Part shown: positions 18,227 to 26,200 of the stretch, in pieces
How the letters are laid out: each line of letters starts with the position of its first letter
Position numbering within the stretch: the first letter of the stretch is position 1
Assembly (NCBI GenBank): GCA_963921345.3
Contig: CAWUFE020000002.1
Location: forward strand, 558,001 to 622,000
Reading direction: 5' to 3'
DNA: 64,000 nucleotides
DNA from: Hoeflea_A sp963921345
GTDB lineage: Bacteria; Pseudomonadota; Alphaproteobacteria; Rhizobiales; Rhizobiaceae
Position numbers and translations under genes: made by a program
Notes under the pieces: model-generated
Seen by the model: the letters and a program-made list of their open reading frames with translations, nothing else
The model's database searches: none
Told to the model about the DNA's origin: nothing

Positions 18227-19534
18227 TCAGACGTCCAGCGTATGGTCCCGTTCCCAGCTGGAGAAATGCGACATGTAGCTGTCCCATTCGGCGCGCTTCA
18301 GCTTCAGATAGGCGTCGCTGAATTCGGTGCCCAGCAGGGTCTTGAGGTCGGAGTCCTTGTCATAGGCACGCAGCGCGTCAAGCAGGTTGCGCGGTAGCTT
18401 GGGCGCATCCGCCGCAAGGTGTCCCTCAGCATACATGTCGATGTCGTAGCGCTTGCCCGGATCGGCATTCGAACGCATGCCCGACAGCCCGGCGGCAATG
18501 ATCGCGGCCTGCAGCAGATAGGGATTGGCGGCCCCGTCGGCGAGCCGCAGCTCGAAACGGCCCGGCCCCGGAATGCGCACCATATGGGTGCGGTTGTTGC
18601 CGCTCCACGTGGCGGTGTTGGGGGCCCAGGTTGCACCCGAGGCAGTCGCCGGCGCGTTGATGCGCTTGTAGGAGTTCACCGTCGGATTGGCGATCGCCGT
18701 CATGCCGACGGCGTGTTTCATGATGCCGCCGAGGAAATGCCGGCCCTGTCCGGACAGGCCCAGTTCCATGGAGTCGTCGACAAAGATGTTGGTGTCGCCG
18801 GTCTCGTTCCAGACAGAGACGTGCGCATGGCAGCCATTGCCAGTCAGCCCTTCGAAGGGTTTCGGCATGAAGGTCGCCCGCAGCCCGTGTTTTTCGGCAA
18901 TCGACTTGACCATGAACTTGAAGAACGAGTGCTTATCGGCGGTGGCCAGAGCGTCGTCGAAGGCGAAGTTCATTTCGAACTGGCCGTTGGCGTCCTCGTG
19001 GTCGTTCTGATACGGGCCCCAGCCAAGATGCAGCATGGCATCGCAGATTTCGGCGATCACGTCGTAGCGGCGCATCACCGCCTGCTGATCATAGCAGGGC
19101 TTGGCGGCCGTATCGTATGGGTCGGAGATCTGCGATCCGTCCATGGTGGTCAGGAAGTATTCGGCCTCGATGCCGGATTTAACCCTCATGCCTTCGCCGG
19201 CGGCTTCGGCAATCAGCCGTTTCAGCGTAACGCGCGGCGCCTGGGCGACCGGCTCATCGTTCATCACGCAGTCGCCGGCGACCCAGGCGACTTCCGGTTT
19301 CCACGGCAGCTGGATGACGCTGTCGGGGTCGGGAACGGCCAGCATGTCGGGATATGCCGGCGTCATGTCGAGATAGGTGGCGAAGCCGGCGAAACCGGCC
19401 CCTTCCTCCTGCATCTCACCGATCACTTCGGCCGGCACCAGCTTGGCGCGCTGCCCGCCGAACAGGTCGGTGAAGGAAATCATGAAATATTTGATGCCGT
19501 TGGTCTTCGCAAAAGCTGCCAGGTCTCCGCTCAT
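18227..19534 (-). CDS. gmaS: Gamma-glutamylmethylamide synthetase / type III glutamine synthetase-like
   Basis: A 435-residue protein of the glutamine synthetase superfamily. It shows the metal-binding strand GIEAEYFL (about residue 121), NDHEDANGQFEMNF (about 177-190), GNGCHAHVSVW and the loop NNRTHMVRIPGPGRFELRL. The start MSGDLAAFAKTNGIKYFMIS has GGGAG upstream; the longer open frame is not protein-like. Sequence style and the adjoining mgs-like genes point to the GmaS/GlnT group. GmaS makes gamma-glutamylmethylamide from methylamine, glutamate and ATP. It is last of four genes, 38 bp after the mgsC-like gene. A plain glutamine synthetase of the GlnT type, with glx-type neighbours, is the alternative and cannot be excluded by eye. 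Confidence 0.72.
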   Translation of the reverse strand: MSGDLAAFAKTNGIKYFMISFTDLFGGQRAKLVPAEVIGEMQEEGAGFAGFATYLDMTPAYPDMLAVPDPDSVIQLPWKPEVAWVAGDCVMNDEPVAQAPRVTLKRLIAEAAGEGMRVKSGIEAEYFLTTMDGSQISDPYDTAAKPCYDQQAVMRRYDVIAEICDAMLHLGWGPYQNDHEDANGQFEMNFAFDDALATADKHSFFKFMVKSIAEKHGLRATFMPKPFEGLTGNGCHAHVSVWNETGDTNIFVDDSMELGLSGQGRHFLGGIMKHAVGMTAIANPTVNSYKRINAPATASGATWAPNTATWSGNNRTHMVRIPGPGRFELRLADGAANPYLLQAAIIAAGLSGMRSNADPGKRYDIDMYAEGHLAADAPKLPRNLLDALRAYDKDSDLKTLLGTEFSDAYLKLKRAEWDSYMSHFSSWERDHTLDV

Positions 19535-19572
19535 GGTTCGCTCCCTGTCCCTCCAGTCGTGTTCCGTTGTAT

Positions 19573-20895
19573 TCAATACTGTCCCTGTCCGGGGATCCAC
19601 TCGGTTCCCGCCAACGGCACGCCGGCCATGGCCGCCGCTTCCACCGTCAGGGCGCACAGGTCCTCCGGTTCCAGGTTGCGCAGGTCGCTCTTGCCACAGG
19701 CCCGTGCAATTGTCTGCGCCTCGAGCGTCATCACCTTCAGATAGTTGGAAAGGCGTCGGCCGGCGGCCACCGGATCGAGCCGTTTCTCAAGCTGCGGTTC
19801 CTGGGTCGTAATGCCGGCCGGATCCTGACCCTCGTGCCAGTCGTCATAGGCCCCGGCGGTGCTGCCGAGCTTGCGGTATTCGTCTTCCCATTTCGGGTCG
19901 TTGTCGCCGATGGCGACCAGCGCCGAGGTGCCGATGGAGACCGCGTCGGCGCCCAGCGCCATGGCCTTGGCGACATCGGCGCCGGTGCGAATGCCGCCCG
20001 ACAGAATCAGCTGAACCTCGCGGTGCACGCCGAGATCCTGCAGCGCCCGCACGGCCGGACGGATGCAGGCAAGCGTCGGCTGACCGACATGTTCGATGAA
20101 CACTTCCTGCGTCGCCGCGGTTCCGCCCTGCATGCCGTCGAGCACCACCACGTCGGCGCCCGCCTTCACGGCAAGTGCGGTGTCGTAATAGGGGCGCGAA
20201 CCGGCGACCTTGACGTAGATCGGTTTTTCCCAGCCGGTGATCTCGCGCAGTTCGAGGATCTTGATTTCCATGTCGTCCGGACCGGTCCAGTCCGGATGCC
20301 GACAGGCCGACCGCTGGTCGATATCCTTCGGCAGGTCGCGCATCTCGGCCACCCGGTCGCTGATCTTTTGACCGAGCAGCATGCCACCGCCGCCGGGCTT
20401 GGCGCCCTGCCCGACGACGATCTCGATGGCGTCCGCCTTTCTCAGATCGTCCGGGTTCATGCCGTAGCGTGAGGGCAGCAGCTGGTAGACCAGCTTGTCG
20501 GAATGACCGCGTTCCTCCGGCGTCATGCCGCCGTCGCCCGTCGTCGTCGAGGTGCCGGCCGCCGAGGCGCCGCGTCCCAGCGCTTCCTTGGCGCCCCCGG
20601 ACAGAGCACCGAAACTCATGCCCGCAATGGTAATCGGGATATCCAGCTCAATCGGGCTTTTCGCGTGGCGCGAGCCCAGCGTGACCTTGGTGTTGCACGC
20701 CTCGCGGTAGCCCTCGAGCGGATAGCGCGATACCGAGGCGCCGAGAAACAGCAGGTCGTCGAAATTCGGCACGTAGCGCTTGGCGCCGCCACCGCGGATG
20801 TCGTAAATGCCGGTCGCCGCGGCGCGCCGGATTTCCGAATTGGTGTAGGCGTCGAAGGTCCAGGGCTGCCGGGGGCGGGTTACGGGAATGGACAT
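19573..20895 (-). CDS. mgsC: FMN-binding glutamate synthase-like subunit (MgsC/GlxD type)
   Basis: A 440-residue protein resembling the FMN/Fe-S synthase domain of glutamate synthase: GMSFGALSGGAKEALGRGAS, STTTGDGGMTPEE, QGAKPGGGGMLLGQKISDRV, VVLDGMQGGTAATQEVFIEH, ILSGGIRTGADVAKAMALGA, and a cysteine-bearing C-terminal part. It would carry out the FMN-dependent step that transfers the amino group to a 2-oxo acid or imine. With the adjacent amidotransferase and GXGXG proteins it forms the three-subunit N-methylglutamate synthase type (MgsABC), or the GlxBCD type of rhizobia. The start at MSIPVTRP is preceded by GAGGGG seven bases upstream, so I prefer it to a TTG five codons earlier. Confidence 0.75.
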   Translation of the reverse strand: MSIPVTRPRQPWTFDAYTNSEIRRAAATGIYDIRGGGAKRYVPNFDDLLFLGASVSRYPLEGYREACNTKVTLGSRHAKSPIELDIPITIAGMSFGALSGGAKEALGRGASAAGTSTTTGDGGMTPEERGHSDKLVYQLLPSRYGMNPDDLRKADAIEIVVGQGAKPGGGGMLLGQKISDRVAEMRDLPKDIDQRSACRHPDWTGPDDMEIKILELREITGWEKPIYVKVAGSRPYYDTALAVKAGADVVVLDGMQGGTAATQEVFIEHVGQPTLACIRPAVRALQDLGVHREVQLILSGGIRTGADVAKAMALGADAVSIGTSALVAIGDNDPKWEDEYRKLGSTAGAYDDWHEGQDPAGITTQEPQLEKRLDPVAAGRRLSNYLKVMTLEAQTIARACGKSDLRNLEPEDLCALTVEAAAMAGVPLAGTEWIPGQGQY

Positions 20896-20906
20896 GTCTC
20901 GTCCCC

Positions 20907-21590
20907 TCAATAGGCGTCGATGTTATCGATGTTGAAATTGTAGAGCTGGCGGGCCGAGCCGTAGCGGCGAAAATCCTCCGGACGCGCGTCGCGCACCTCG
21001 CCGCGCTCCAGCAGTTCCGCAAGCTGTTCCAGATGCTCCGGCCGCATCTCCTTTTCGATGCAGTCGGCCCCCAGCGACTTGACCGAGCCGCGGACGAAGA
21101 GCCGGGCCTCGTAGAGGCTGTCGCCGAGCGCATCTCCTGCGTCACCACAGACGACCAGGGCGCCCTTCTGCGCCATGAAGGCGGACATGTGTCCGACATT
21201 GCCGTGCACGATGATATCGATGCCTTTCATCGAGATACCGCAGCGCGACGAGGCATTGCCCTTGATCACCAGGGTGCCGCCTCGGCCCGTCGCTCCGGCA
21301 TACTGGCTGGCGTCGCCGTCGACGACAACCCGGCCCGACATCATGTTCTCGGCCACTCCGGGGCCTGCCGATCCATGAATGAGCACCGTTGCGTGCTTAT
21401 TCATCCCGGCGCAGTAATATCCCGTACTGCCGTGGATCTTTACGGTCGCCGGTGCGACAAGTCCGACCGCCAGGGCGTGAGCGCCGCGCGGATTGTGGAC
21501 CGCGTAGTCGCCTGATTCAGGCTCCCTGACGGATTGCAGTGTTGCGTTGAGCTCGCGTAGCGAGCACTCGGCCATGTCCAGGCTCGTCAT
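20907..21590 (-). CDS. mgsB: GXGXG-domain glutamate synthase-like subunit (MgsB/GlxC type)
   Basis: A 227-residue protein made of the right-handed beta-helix found at the C terminus of glutamate synthase large subunits. The repeating pattern is seen in VKIHGSTGYYCAGMNKHATV, VVVDGDASQYAGATGRGGTL, KGNASSRCGISMKGIDIIVH and CGDAGDALGDSLYEARLFVRG. As a separate protein it is the middle subunit of MgsABC-type N-methylglutamate synthase or the GlxC protein. It starts 3 bp after the amidotransferase gene and ends 11 bp before the FMN subunit gene, so the three are clearly one transcript. It has no catalytic residues of its own; in glutamate synthase this domain is structural. Confidence 0.8.
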   Translation of the reverse strand: MTSLDMAECSLRELNATLQSVREPESGDYAVHNPRGAHALAVGLVAPATVKIHGSTGYYCAGMNKHATVLIHGSAGPGVAENMMSGRVVVDGDASQYAGATGRGGTLVIKGNASSRCGISMKGIDIIVHGNVGHMSAFMAQKGALVVCGDAGDALGDSLYEARLFVRGSVKSLGADCIEKEMRPEHLEQLAELLERGEVRDARPEDFRRYGSARQLYNFNIDNIDAY

Positions 21591-21593
21591 CGA

Positions 21594-22481
21594 TCAATGC
21601 TCCCAGAAATAGACGGTGGCGGGTTCCGGTTCCCAGACCCGGGCCTCGAGAATGCCCGGCAAACCGACCAGGGCCCGGTACTCTGATCCGAAGGCCACGT
21701 ACCGATCGGTCTCGGCCAGCACCGCCGGTTTGCAGGCGATGGGGTCGCGCAGCACGCCGAAGCCGTGACGGGTGCCGACCACGAATGTGTAGAAGCCGTC
21801 GAGCGCGCTCAGGCAGTCCTCCAGCGCTTCTCCAAGGCTGTCTCCGCCGCGCATCCGGTAGGTCATGTAGGCGGCGCCCACTTCCGTGTCGTTTTCGGTT
21901 TCGAAGGTCATCCCCTCGCGCCGCAGGCGGCGGCGAAGCGAATTGTGGTTGGAGAGCGAACCGTTGTGCACGAGACACTCGTCCGTGGCCGTCGAAAACG
22001 GGTGTGCGCCCATGGTGGTGACGGCCGATTCAGTGGCCATGCGAGTATGGCCGATGCCATGGCTGCCCTGCATTTCCCGAAGGCCGAAACGATCCACGAC
22101 GCCGGCCGGCAGGCCGACTTCCTTGTAGATTTCCATGGCCTCGCCACGGCTCATGATCCGCAGCCCGGGCTGCTGCGAGATCATCCGGGCCTCGATGTCG
22201 TCCAGCGTTCCGGCCGGTGCGGTGACCACGGCATGGGTATCGTTTCGCGTCAGCCGTGCCGGCGTTTCGGCAAGAGCCCTCTCAAGGGCCGGAAAATCCT
22301 CTTCTGGCCGGTCCGACTGCACGGTGATCTTGCCCGTCTGGCGGTCGTCACCCGAATAGATGGCGATGCCGGCGCTGTCCGGCCCGCGATCCGTCATCGT
22401 GACCAGCATGTCCGAAAGCAGCGTGCCCAGTTGCGGCCTGAGGGATTCGTCCTTCAGGAAAAGACCGACAATTCCGCACAT
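21594..22481 (-). CDS. mgsA: Class II glutamine amidotransferase subunit (MgsA/GlxB type)
   Basis: A 295-residue protein whose start is fixed by the conserved MCGIVGLFLKD: Cys 2 is the N-terminal nucleophile of class II (Ntn) amidotransferases. GGAGG lies just upstream of this ATG. Other motifs include TDRGPDSAGIAIYSG, GIGHTRMATESAVTTMGAHPFS (Arg binding the glutamine carboxylate) and VHNGSLSNHNSLRRRL, with TENDTEVGAAYM near the end. It would release ammonia from glutamine for the synthase subunits encoded by the next two genes. It is the first structural gene of the operon, and the operator array at 22546-22577 lies directly upstream. Confidence 0.8.
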   Translation of the reverse strand: MCGIVGLFLKDESLRPQLGTLLSDMLVTMTDRGPDSAGIAIYSGDDRQTGKITVQSDRPEEDFPALERALAETPARLTRNDTHAVVTAPAGTLDDIEARMISQQPGLRIMSRGEAMEIYKEVGLPAGVVDRFGLREMQGSHGIGHTRMATESAVTTMGAHPFSTATDECLVHNGSLSNHNSLRRRLRREGMTFETENDTEVGAAYMTYRMRGGDSLGEALEDCLSALDGFYTFVVGTRHGFGVLRDPIACKPAVLAETDRYVAFGSEYRALVGLPGILEARVWEPEPATVYFWEH

Positions 22482-22545
22482 GAAGCGCCTCCTCAATGAT
22501 CCGTTCGAGGCGAGTATAGGCGAGCTTGCGGACAAGCACAACACT

Positions 22546-22577
22546 CAGGAATAAATTTTTCCTGTTAGGAATATTCC
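22546..22577. promoter_or_regulatory. AGGAA/TTCCT operator array before mgsA
   Basis: The 99-bp gap between the XRE-cupin gene and mgsA holds overlapping inverted repeats built from one half-site: CAGGAA-N7-TTCCTG (22546-22564), TTCCT-N3-AGGAA (22559-22571) and GGAATATTCC (22568-22577). Four half-sites in 32 bp is dense. The natural candidate binder is the XRE-cupin protein encoded immediately upstream. Confidence 0.55.
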
Positions 22578-22580
22578 CTC

Positions 22581-23216
22581 TCAATCCTGATGGGCGTAGG
22601 AGATGATCGACAGGAAGCGAATGGGCAGTTTCAGCAACCGATCGGGACCGTGGGGCGCGTTTGCGTCGAAATACAGGCTGTCGCCGGGACACAGGTGGTA
22701 GGAAGCGGCGCCGTGCCTGTATTCCATTTCGCCCTCCAGCACGTAGAGGAACTCAAGACCGTCATGCTGGAAGGTCGGAAAGACGTCCGATTCGCTCGTC
22801 AAGGTGATCATGTAGGGCTCGACCATGACGCCGCTGCTGTTGCCGCCGAGGTGTCCGAGCAGGTTGTATTGATGTCCGGCGCGCGATCCCCTGCGTTCGA
22901 TTTCCAGCCCCTCCCCTGCCTTCACCAGCACCGCGCGGCGGGTCTCCTCATACTGCCGGAAGAAACTGGAGATCTGCACGCCCAGCGCAGTCGACAAGGT
23001 CTGCAGCGTCGTCAACGAGGGCGAGGTCATGCCGTTTTCGATCTTCGACAGCATGCCGACGGAGATACCGGTGCCCTCCGACAGATCGGCAACCGTCAGT
23101 CCGAGCCGCTGGCGCACGGTCTTGACCTCGCGGCCGATCGACAGCTCCAGCGTCTTCTCATCCAACCGCTCGAGAAGGTGCGGGTTTTGTTTCAGCGCGG
23201 TGGACTTTTCCGGCAC
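22581..23216 (-). CDS. XRE-family regulator with C-terminal cupin domain
   Basis: A 211-residue protein. Residues about 25-85 are an XRE helix-turn-helix (REVKTVRQRLGLTVADLSEG, GISVGMLSKIENGMTSPSLT). Residues about 130-205 are a cupin (HDGLEFLYVLEGEMEYRHGA, LCPGDSLYFDANAPHG). This architecture is common in regulators of amine, polyamine and amino-acid use, where the cupin binds the small-molecule effector. The start is a GTG with GGGAGG six bases upstream. It lies on the same strand just before mgsA and probably regulates that operon through the repeats at 22546-22577. Confidence 0.88.
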   Translation of the reverse strand: MPEKSTALKQNPHLLERLDEKTLELSIGREVKTVRQRLGLTVADLSEGTGISVGMLSKIENGMTSPSLTTLQTLSTALGVQISSFFRQYEETRRAVLVKAGEGLEIERRGSRAGHQYNLLGHLGGNSSGVMVEPYMITLTSESDVFPTFQHDGLEFLYVLEGEMEYRHGAASYHLCPGDSLYFDANAPHGPDRLLKLPIRFLSIISYAHQD

Positions 23217-23364
23217 GGACGCCTCCCTGTTGAGTCACGACGCCATGGTGCCAGAAAACGGGCGCTACCAGCAAGCAAACCGAACGGCCGACGAGCGTGG
23301 ATCGAGGCGCAGGCGTGGAAGCAGGCGCCAGCAACGCCGTCAGCCGCCCAGCTCCGCGGTACCC

Positions 23365-23670
23365 TTACGAGTGTGGCTTGCAGGTCCGCCACCACTCGGT
23401 AAACCGGCCTGCCCTGATCTCCCGCTCGAGTCCGACCACCACCAGCGTCACGAAGACGCTGACCGCCGCGTCGAACCAGGAAAAGCCGGAAAGGCCGCGG
23501 GAAAAAATGCCCAGTTCCCAAAGGGTCGCCAGAAAGGCTCCGGCGGCCAGAAATACCCGAAACTTGTTGGAGAAGAATGAGGGGCCGAGAGCCCACGCCA
23601 CCGGTTTGCGGTTGTCGTTGGCAACCGTCAATGTCGGAACCAGGTCGGTCATGTCTGAGCAATTCGCCAT
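23365..23670 (-). CDS. Small membrane protein of unknown function
   Basis: Up to 101 residues with two likely transmembrane stretches (FRVFLAAGAFLATLWELGIF and WFDAAVSVFVTLVVVGLERE) and a short basic tail. Another start, MTDLVPTLTVANDN at 23652, would give 95 residues; neither has a clear ribosome binding site. I do not recognise a family. It has no operon partner; it is 149 bp upstream of the XRE-cupin gene on the same strand. The hydrophobic pattern and normal codon use make a real gene more likely than chance. Confidence 0.45.
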   Translation of the reverse strand: MANCSDMTDLVPTLTVANDNRKPVAWALGPSFFSNKFRVFLAAGAFLATLWELGIFSRGLSGFSWFDAAVSVFVTLVVVGLEREIRAGRFTEWWRTCKPHS

Positions 23671-23942
23671 CTTGGCGCTCAGTGTCCGTTAGAACGGCCT
23701 GCGGAACTGTTCGGTCCGGGGTACGCCCTCGTCCGGTGCTTCACAATTGCGCACCGCGATCGGCAGTCCGTCAGGCTTTGCGATGTCGCCGCCTGCTGCA
23801 CCCGACCACTATACCACAAAGCTGGGCCACATTGTGGAGGTTACCGGCAAAACCGACCGCCTCGGGCAAAGACCAGTCCCACATCCCCAGTGACCGACAG
23901 AACGGAAGCGCCAACAACTATCGCTTGATTATATTCAAACTC

Positions 23943-23954
23943 TTATATATATAA
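23943..23954. promoter_or_regulatory. AT-rich palindrome in the IclR promoter
   Basis: The stretch 23671-23974 contains no gene. Its last 60 bases are strikingly AT-rich for this genome and include the perfect palindrome TTATATATATAA at 23943-23954, followed by CTCATATATGG. The IclR start codon lies 20 bases further on. This is probably the promoter and operator for the iclR-mtoX unit, perhaps autoregulated. Confidence 0.4.
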
Positions 23955-23974
23955 ATTCTCATATATGGAAACAA

Positions 23975-24814
23975 ATGTCCGAATCATGGGACGAACCGAT
24001 CGTGCAAGAACGCCTCATACGGCTGCTTGAAGCCCTCGCCGGAATCGGCCGGCCCGCCAGCGTGCAGGATCTGGTCGGCATAACCGGACTGCCCCGGGCG
24101 ACGATCTACCGCAATCTCGCATCCCTGATGGACTGCGGCTTCGTCGAGGAAAGCCCTACACCGAACCGCTACGTCCTCGGCATGCGCTTCATCAAGATCG
24201 CGCTGACCGGAAAGGCGGACACCCATGTGATCAACGCGGTGTCTTCCGTTCTTTACAAGGTCGTTAAGGATCTCGGAGAGACGGCGTTCCTGGCCCGCTA
24301 CAGGACCGGTCGGGTCGACCTGATCCACATCGAGATCCCCAGCGACCCCGCGGTCTCCCACATCTATCCGGGCATGGGCCTGCGCCCAGCCCACGCCTGT
24401 TCGTCGGCCAAGGCGATCGCGGCCTTCATCAATCCGGACATGCGCGAGGAACTCCTGCAGACCGATCCGCAGCAGTTCACCGAGCGCACGCTGATCGATC
24501 GCGACGAGATCCGGCAGGAGATCCTTCGCATTCAGACCCAGGGCTACGCCGTATGCGACGGCGAGATCGAGGAAGGCGTCACCAGCGTCGCGGTGCCCAT
24601 CAATGTCGATCGGCTGGGTGCGATTTTCAGCATGGGTGTTGTCGGGCCGTCGGTCAGGATCGGCAGGGCGATCGAAGATCCGATCGTACCGGTGCTGCGC
24701 AACGAAGCGATCCGGGCGGCCGCCGCCATACAGCATTGCTCGATTGTCGAGGCGGAAACCACCAACGCCGAAGCGTTCTCCGCTGCCCGGGAGGAGCAGC
24801 GCCAGTCTCACTAG
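23975..24814 (+). CDS. IclR-family transcriptional regulator
   Basis: A 279-residue protein with an N-terminal winged helix (ERLIRLLEALAGIGRPASVQ, ITGLPRATIYRNLASLMDCG) and an IclR effector-binding domain (ARYRTGRVDLIHIEIPSDPA, AHACSSAKAIAAF, GYAVCDGEIEEGVTSVAVPI). It lies 24 bp upstream of mtoX on the same strand, so it probably controls the methanethiol oxidase operon and may be part of the same transcript. The effector is unknown. The segment AHACSSAKAI takes the place of the more usual GRAHA-type effector-pocket stretch. Confidence 0.92.
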   Translation: MSESWDEPIVQERLIRLLEALAGIGRPASVQDLVGITGLPRATIYRNLASLMDCGFVEESPTPNRYVLGMRFIKIALTGKADTHVINAVSSVLYKVVKDLGETAFLARYRTGRVDLIHIEIPSDPAVSHIYPGMGLRPAHACSSAKAIAAFINPDMREELLQTDPQQFTERTLIDRDEIRQEILRIQTQGYAVCDGEIEEGVTSVAVPINVDRLGAIFSMGVVGPSVRIGRAIEDPIVPVLRNEAIRAAAAIQHCSIVEAETTNAEAFSAAREEQRQSH

Positions 24815-24838
24815 CAGCTCACAGCAAGGGAGGAACCT

Positions 24839-26149
24839 ATGAACAGACGGGAATTCGGATTGGGGGCTTTGGCCACATTTGCCCTCGGAGGCTCGCTGCC
24901 GGCCTGGGCCGACGAGACCTGCCAGTCCCCTTACATGCCCAAGATCACCGGCGAGGAGGAGTTTGTCTATGTCTGGACCCTCGGAAAGGAGGGAATGGGC
25001 GACGAGCAGGACAAGCTGGTGACCATCGACGTGCGATCAGGGTCGCCGACCCGCGGTCAGGTGATCGATTCGCTGTCGGTCGGAGGCCGAAACGAGGCCC
25101 ATCACGGCGGCTTCTCCGCTGACCGCCGCTACTTCTGGGGCGGCGGCCTGGACACCAACAAGATCTTCATCTTCGACGTCCACAGCGATCCGTCCAAGCC
25201 GAAGCTTCACAAGACCATCGAGACTTTCGTCAAGGACTCGGGCGGTGCGGTCGGGCCGCACACTTTCTACGCCCTGCCGGGCCGGATGATGATCACGGCC
25301 CTGTCCAACGACGTCGACCACGGCGGACGAACGGCGCTGGTCGAATACAGCGACGAAGGCAACTACATCGCAACCTACTGGATGCCGACGACGGACAATA
25401 TGCGAGGCGCGGTGGCGGTCGGCGACGCCGTGGCGGACGGCTACGGCTACGACGTGCGCGCGCTCATCCGCAAGAACGTCATGCTGACATCGTCCTTCAC
25501 CGGCTGGTCGAACTACATGATGGACTTCGGACAGATGCTGAACGATCCCCAGGCGATGAAGCGCTTCGGCAACACGATCGTCCAGTGGAACCTTCACACA
25601 CGCCAGCCCAAGAAGGTGTTCAACGTTCCCGGCGCGCCGCTGGAGATCCGCTTCCCCTGGGGTTCGAACGCCAATTACGCGTTCTCGACGACGGCGCTGA
25701 CCTCGCAGTTGTGGCTGATCTACGAGGATGACGCTGGCGAGTGGCAGGCCAAGGCGGTTGCCGACATCGGCAATCCGGAAGACATTCCGCTGCCGGTCGA
25801 CATTTCGATTGCCGCCGACGACCAGACCCTTTGGGTCAACAGTTTTCTCGACGGCATGACCCGATTGTTCGACGTCTCGGACCCGCACCATCCGAAGCAG
25901 ATCTATCAGAAGAAGATCGCGAGCCAGGTGAACATGGTATCCCAAAGCTGGGACGGCAAGCGCGTTTACTACACCAGTTCGCTGCTCGGCAACTGGGACA
26001 AGAAGGGCGCCGACGATCAGCAGTTCCTCAAAGCCTATGCTTGGGATGGCAAGGCGCTGGAACTGGACTTCGAAGTCGACTTCTACAAGTTGAACCTCGG
26101 CCGCGCGCACATCATGCGCTTCGGCAGCTCCGACCTCTACAGCGCCTGA
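24839..26149 (+). CDS. mtoX: Methanethiol oxidase, selenium-binding protein (SBP56) family
   Basis: A 436-residue protein. The N terminus NRREFGLGALATFALGGSLP is a twin-arginine signal, so a folded, metal-loaded periplasmic enzyme is expected. The body is SBP56: VYVWTLGKEGMGDEQDKLVT, GRNEAHHGGFSADRRYFWGG, LDTNKIFIFDV and VGPHTFYALPGRMM, where the histidines are probable metal ligands. Bacterial MtoX oxidises methanethiol to formaldehyde, sulfide and peroxide. The following SCO-like and MauG-like genes are the partners known from mtoX loci, which supports this role over a generic selenium-binding label. GGAGG lies six bases before the ATG. The function is strongly suggested by context but not proven. 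Confidence 0.85.
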   Translation: MNRREFGLGALATFALGGSLPAWADETCQSPYMPKITGEEEFVYVWTLGKEGMGDEQDKLVTIDVRSGSPTRGQVIDSLSVGGRNEAHHGGFSADRRYFWGGGLDTNKIFIFDVHSDPSKPKLHKTIETFVKDSGGAVGPHTFYALPGRMMITALSNDVDHGGRTALVEYSDEGNYIATYWMPTTDNMRGAVAVGDAVADGYGYDVRALIRKNVMLTSSFTGWSNYMMDFGQMLNDPQAMKRFGNTIVQWNLHTRQPKKVFNVPGAPLEIRFPWGSNANYAFSTTALTSQLWLIYEDDAGEWQAKAVADIGNPEDIPLPVDISIAADDQTLWVNSFLDGMTRLFDVSDPHHPKQIYQKKIASQVNMVSQSWDGKRVYYTSSLLGNWDKKGADDQQFLKAYAWDGKALELDFEVDFYKLNLGRAHIMRFGSSDLYSA

Positions 26150-26156
26150 GGTCGAA

Positions 26157-26179
26157 CCGCCGGCCGAACCGGCCGGCGG
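26157..26179 (+). repeat. GC-rich hairpin between mtoX and the SCO gene
   Basis: CCGCCGGCC and GGCCGGCGG form a perfect 9-bp stem with a five-base loop eight bases after the mtoX stop. No T-run follows, so it is not a standard terminator. A role in mRNA processing or stability, giving more MtoX than SCO or MauG, is plausible. Confidence 0.5.
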
Positions 26180-26200
26180 ACCGATTGCGAGACCAGTACA

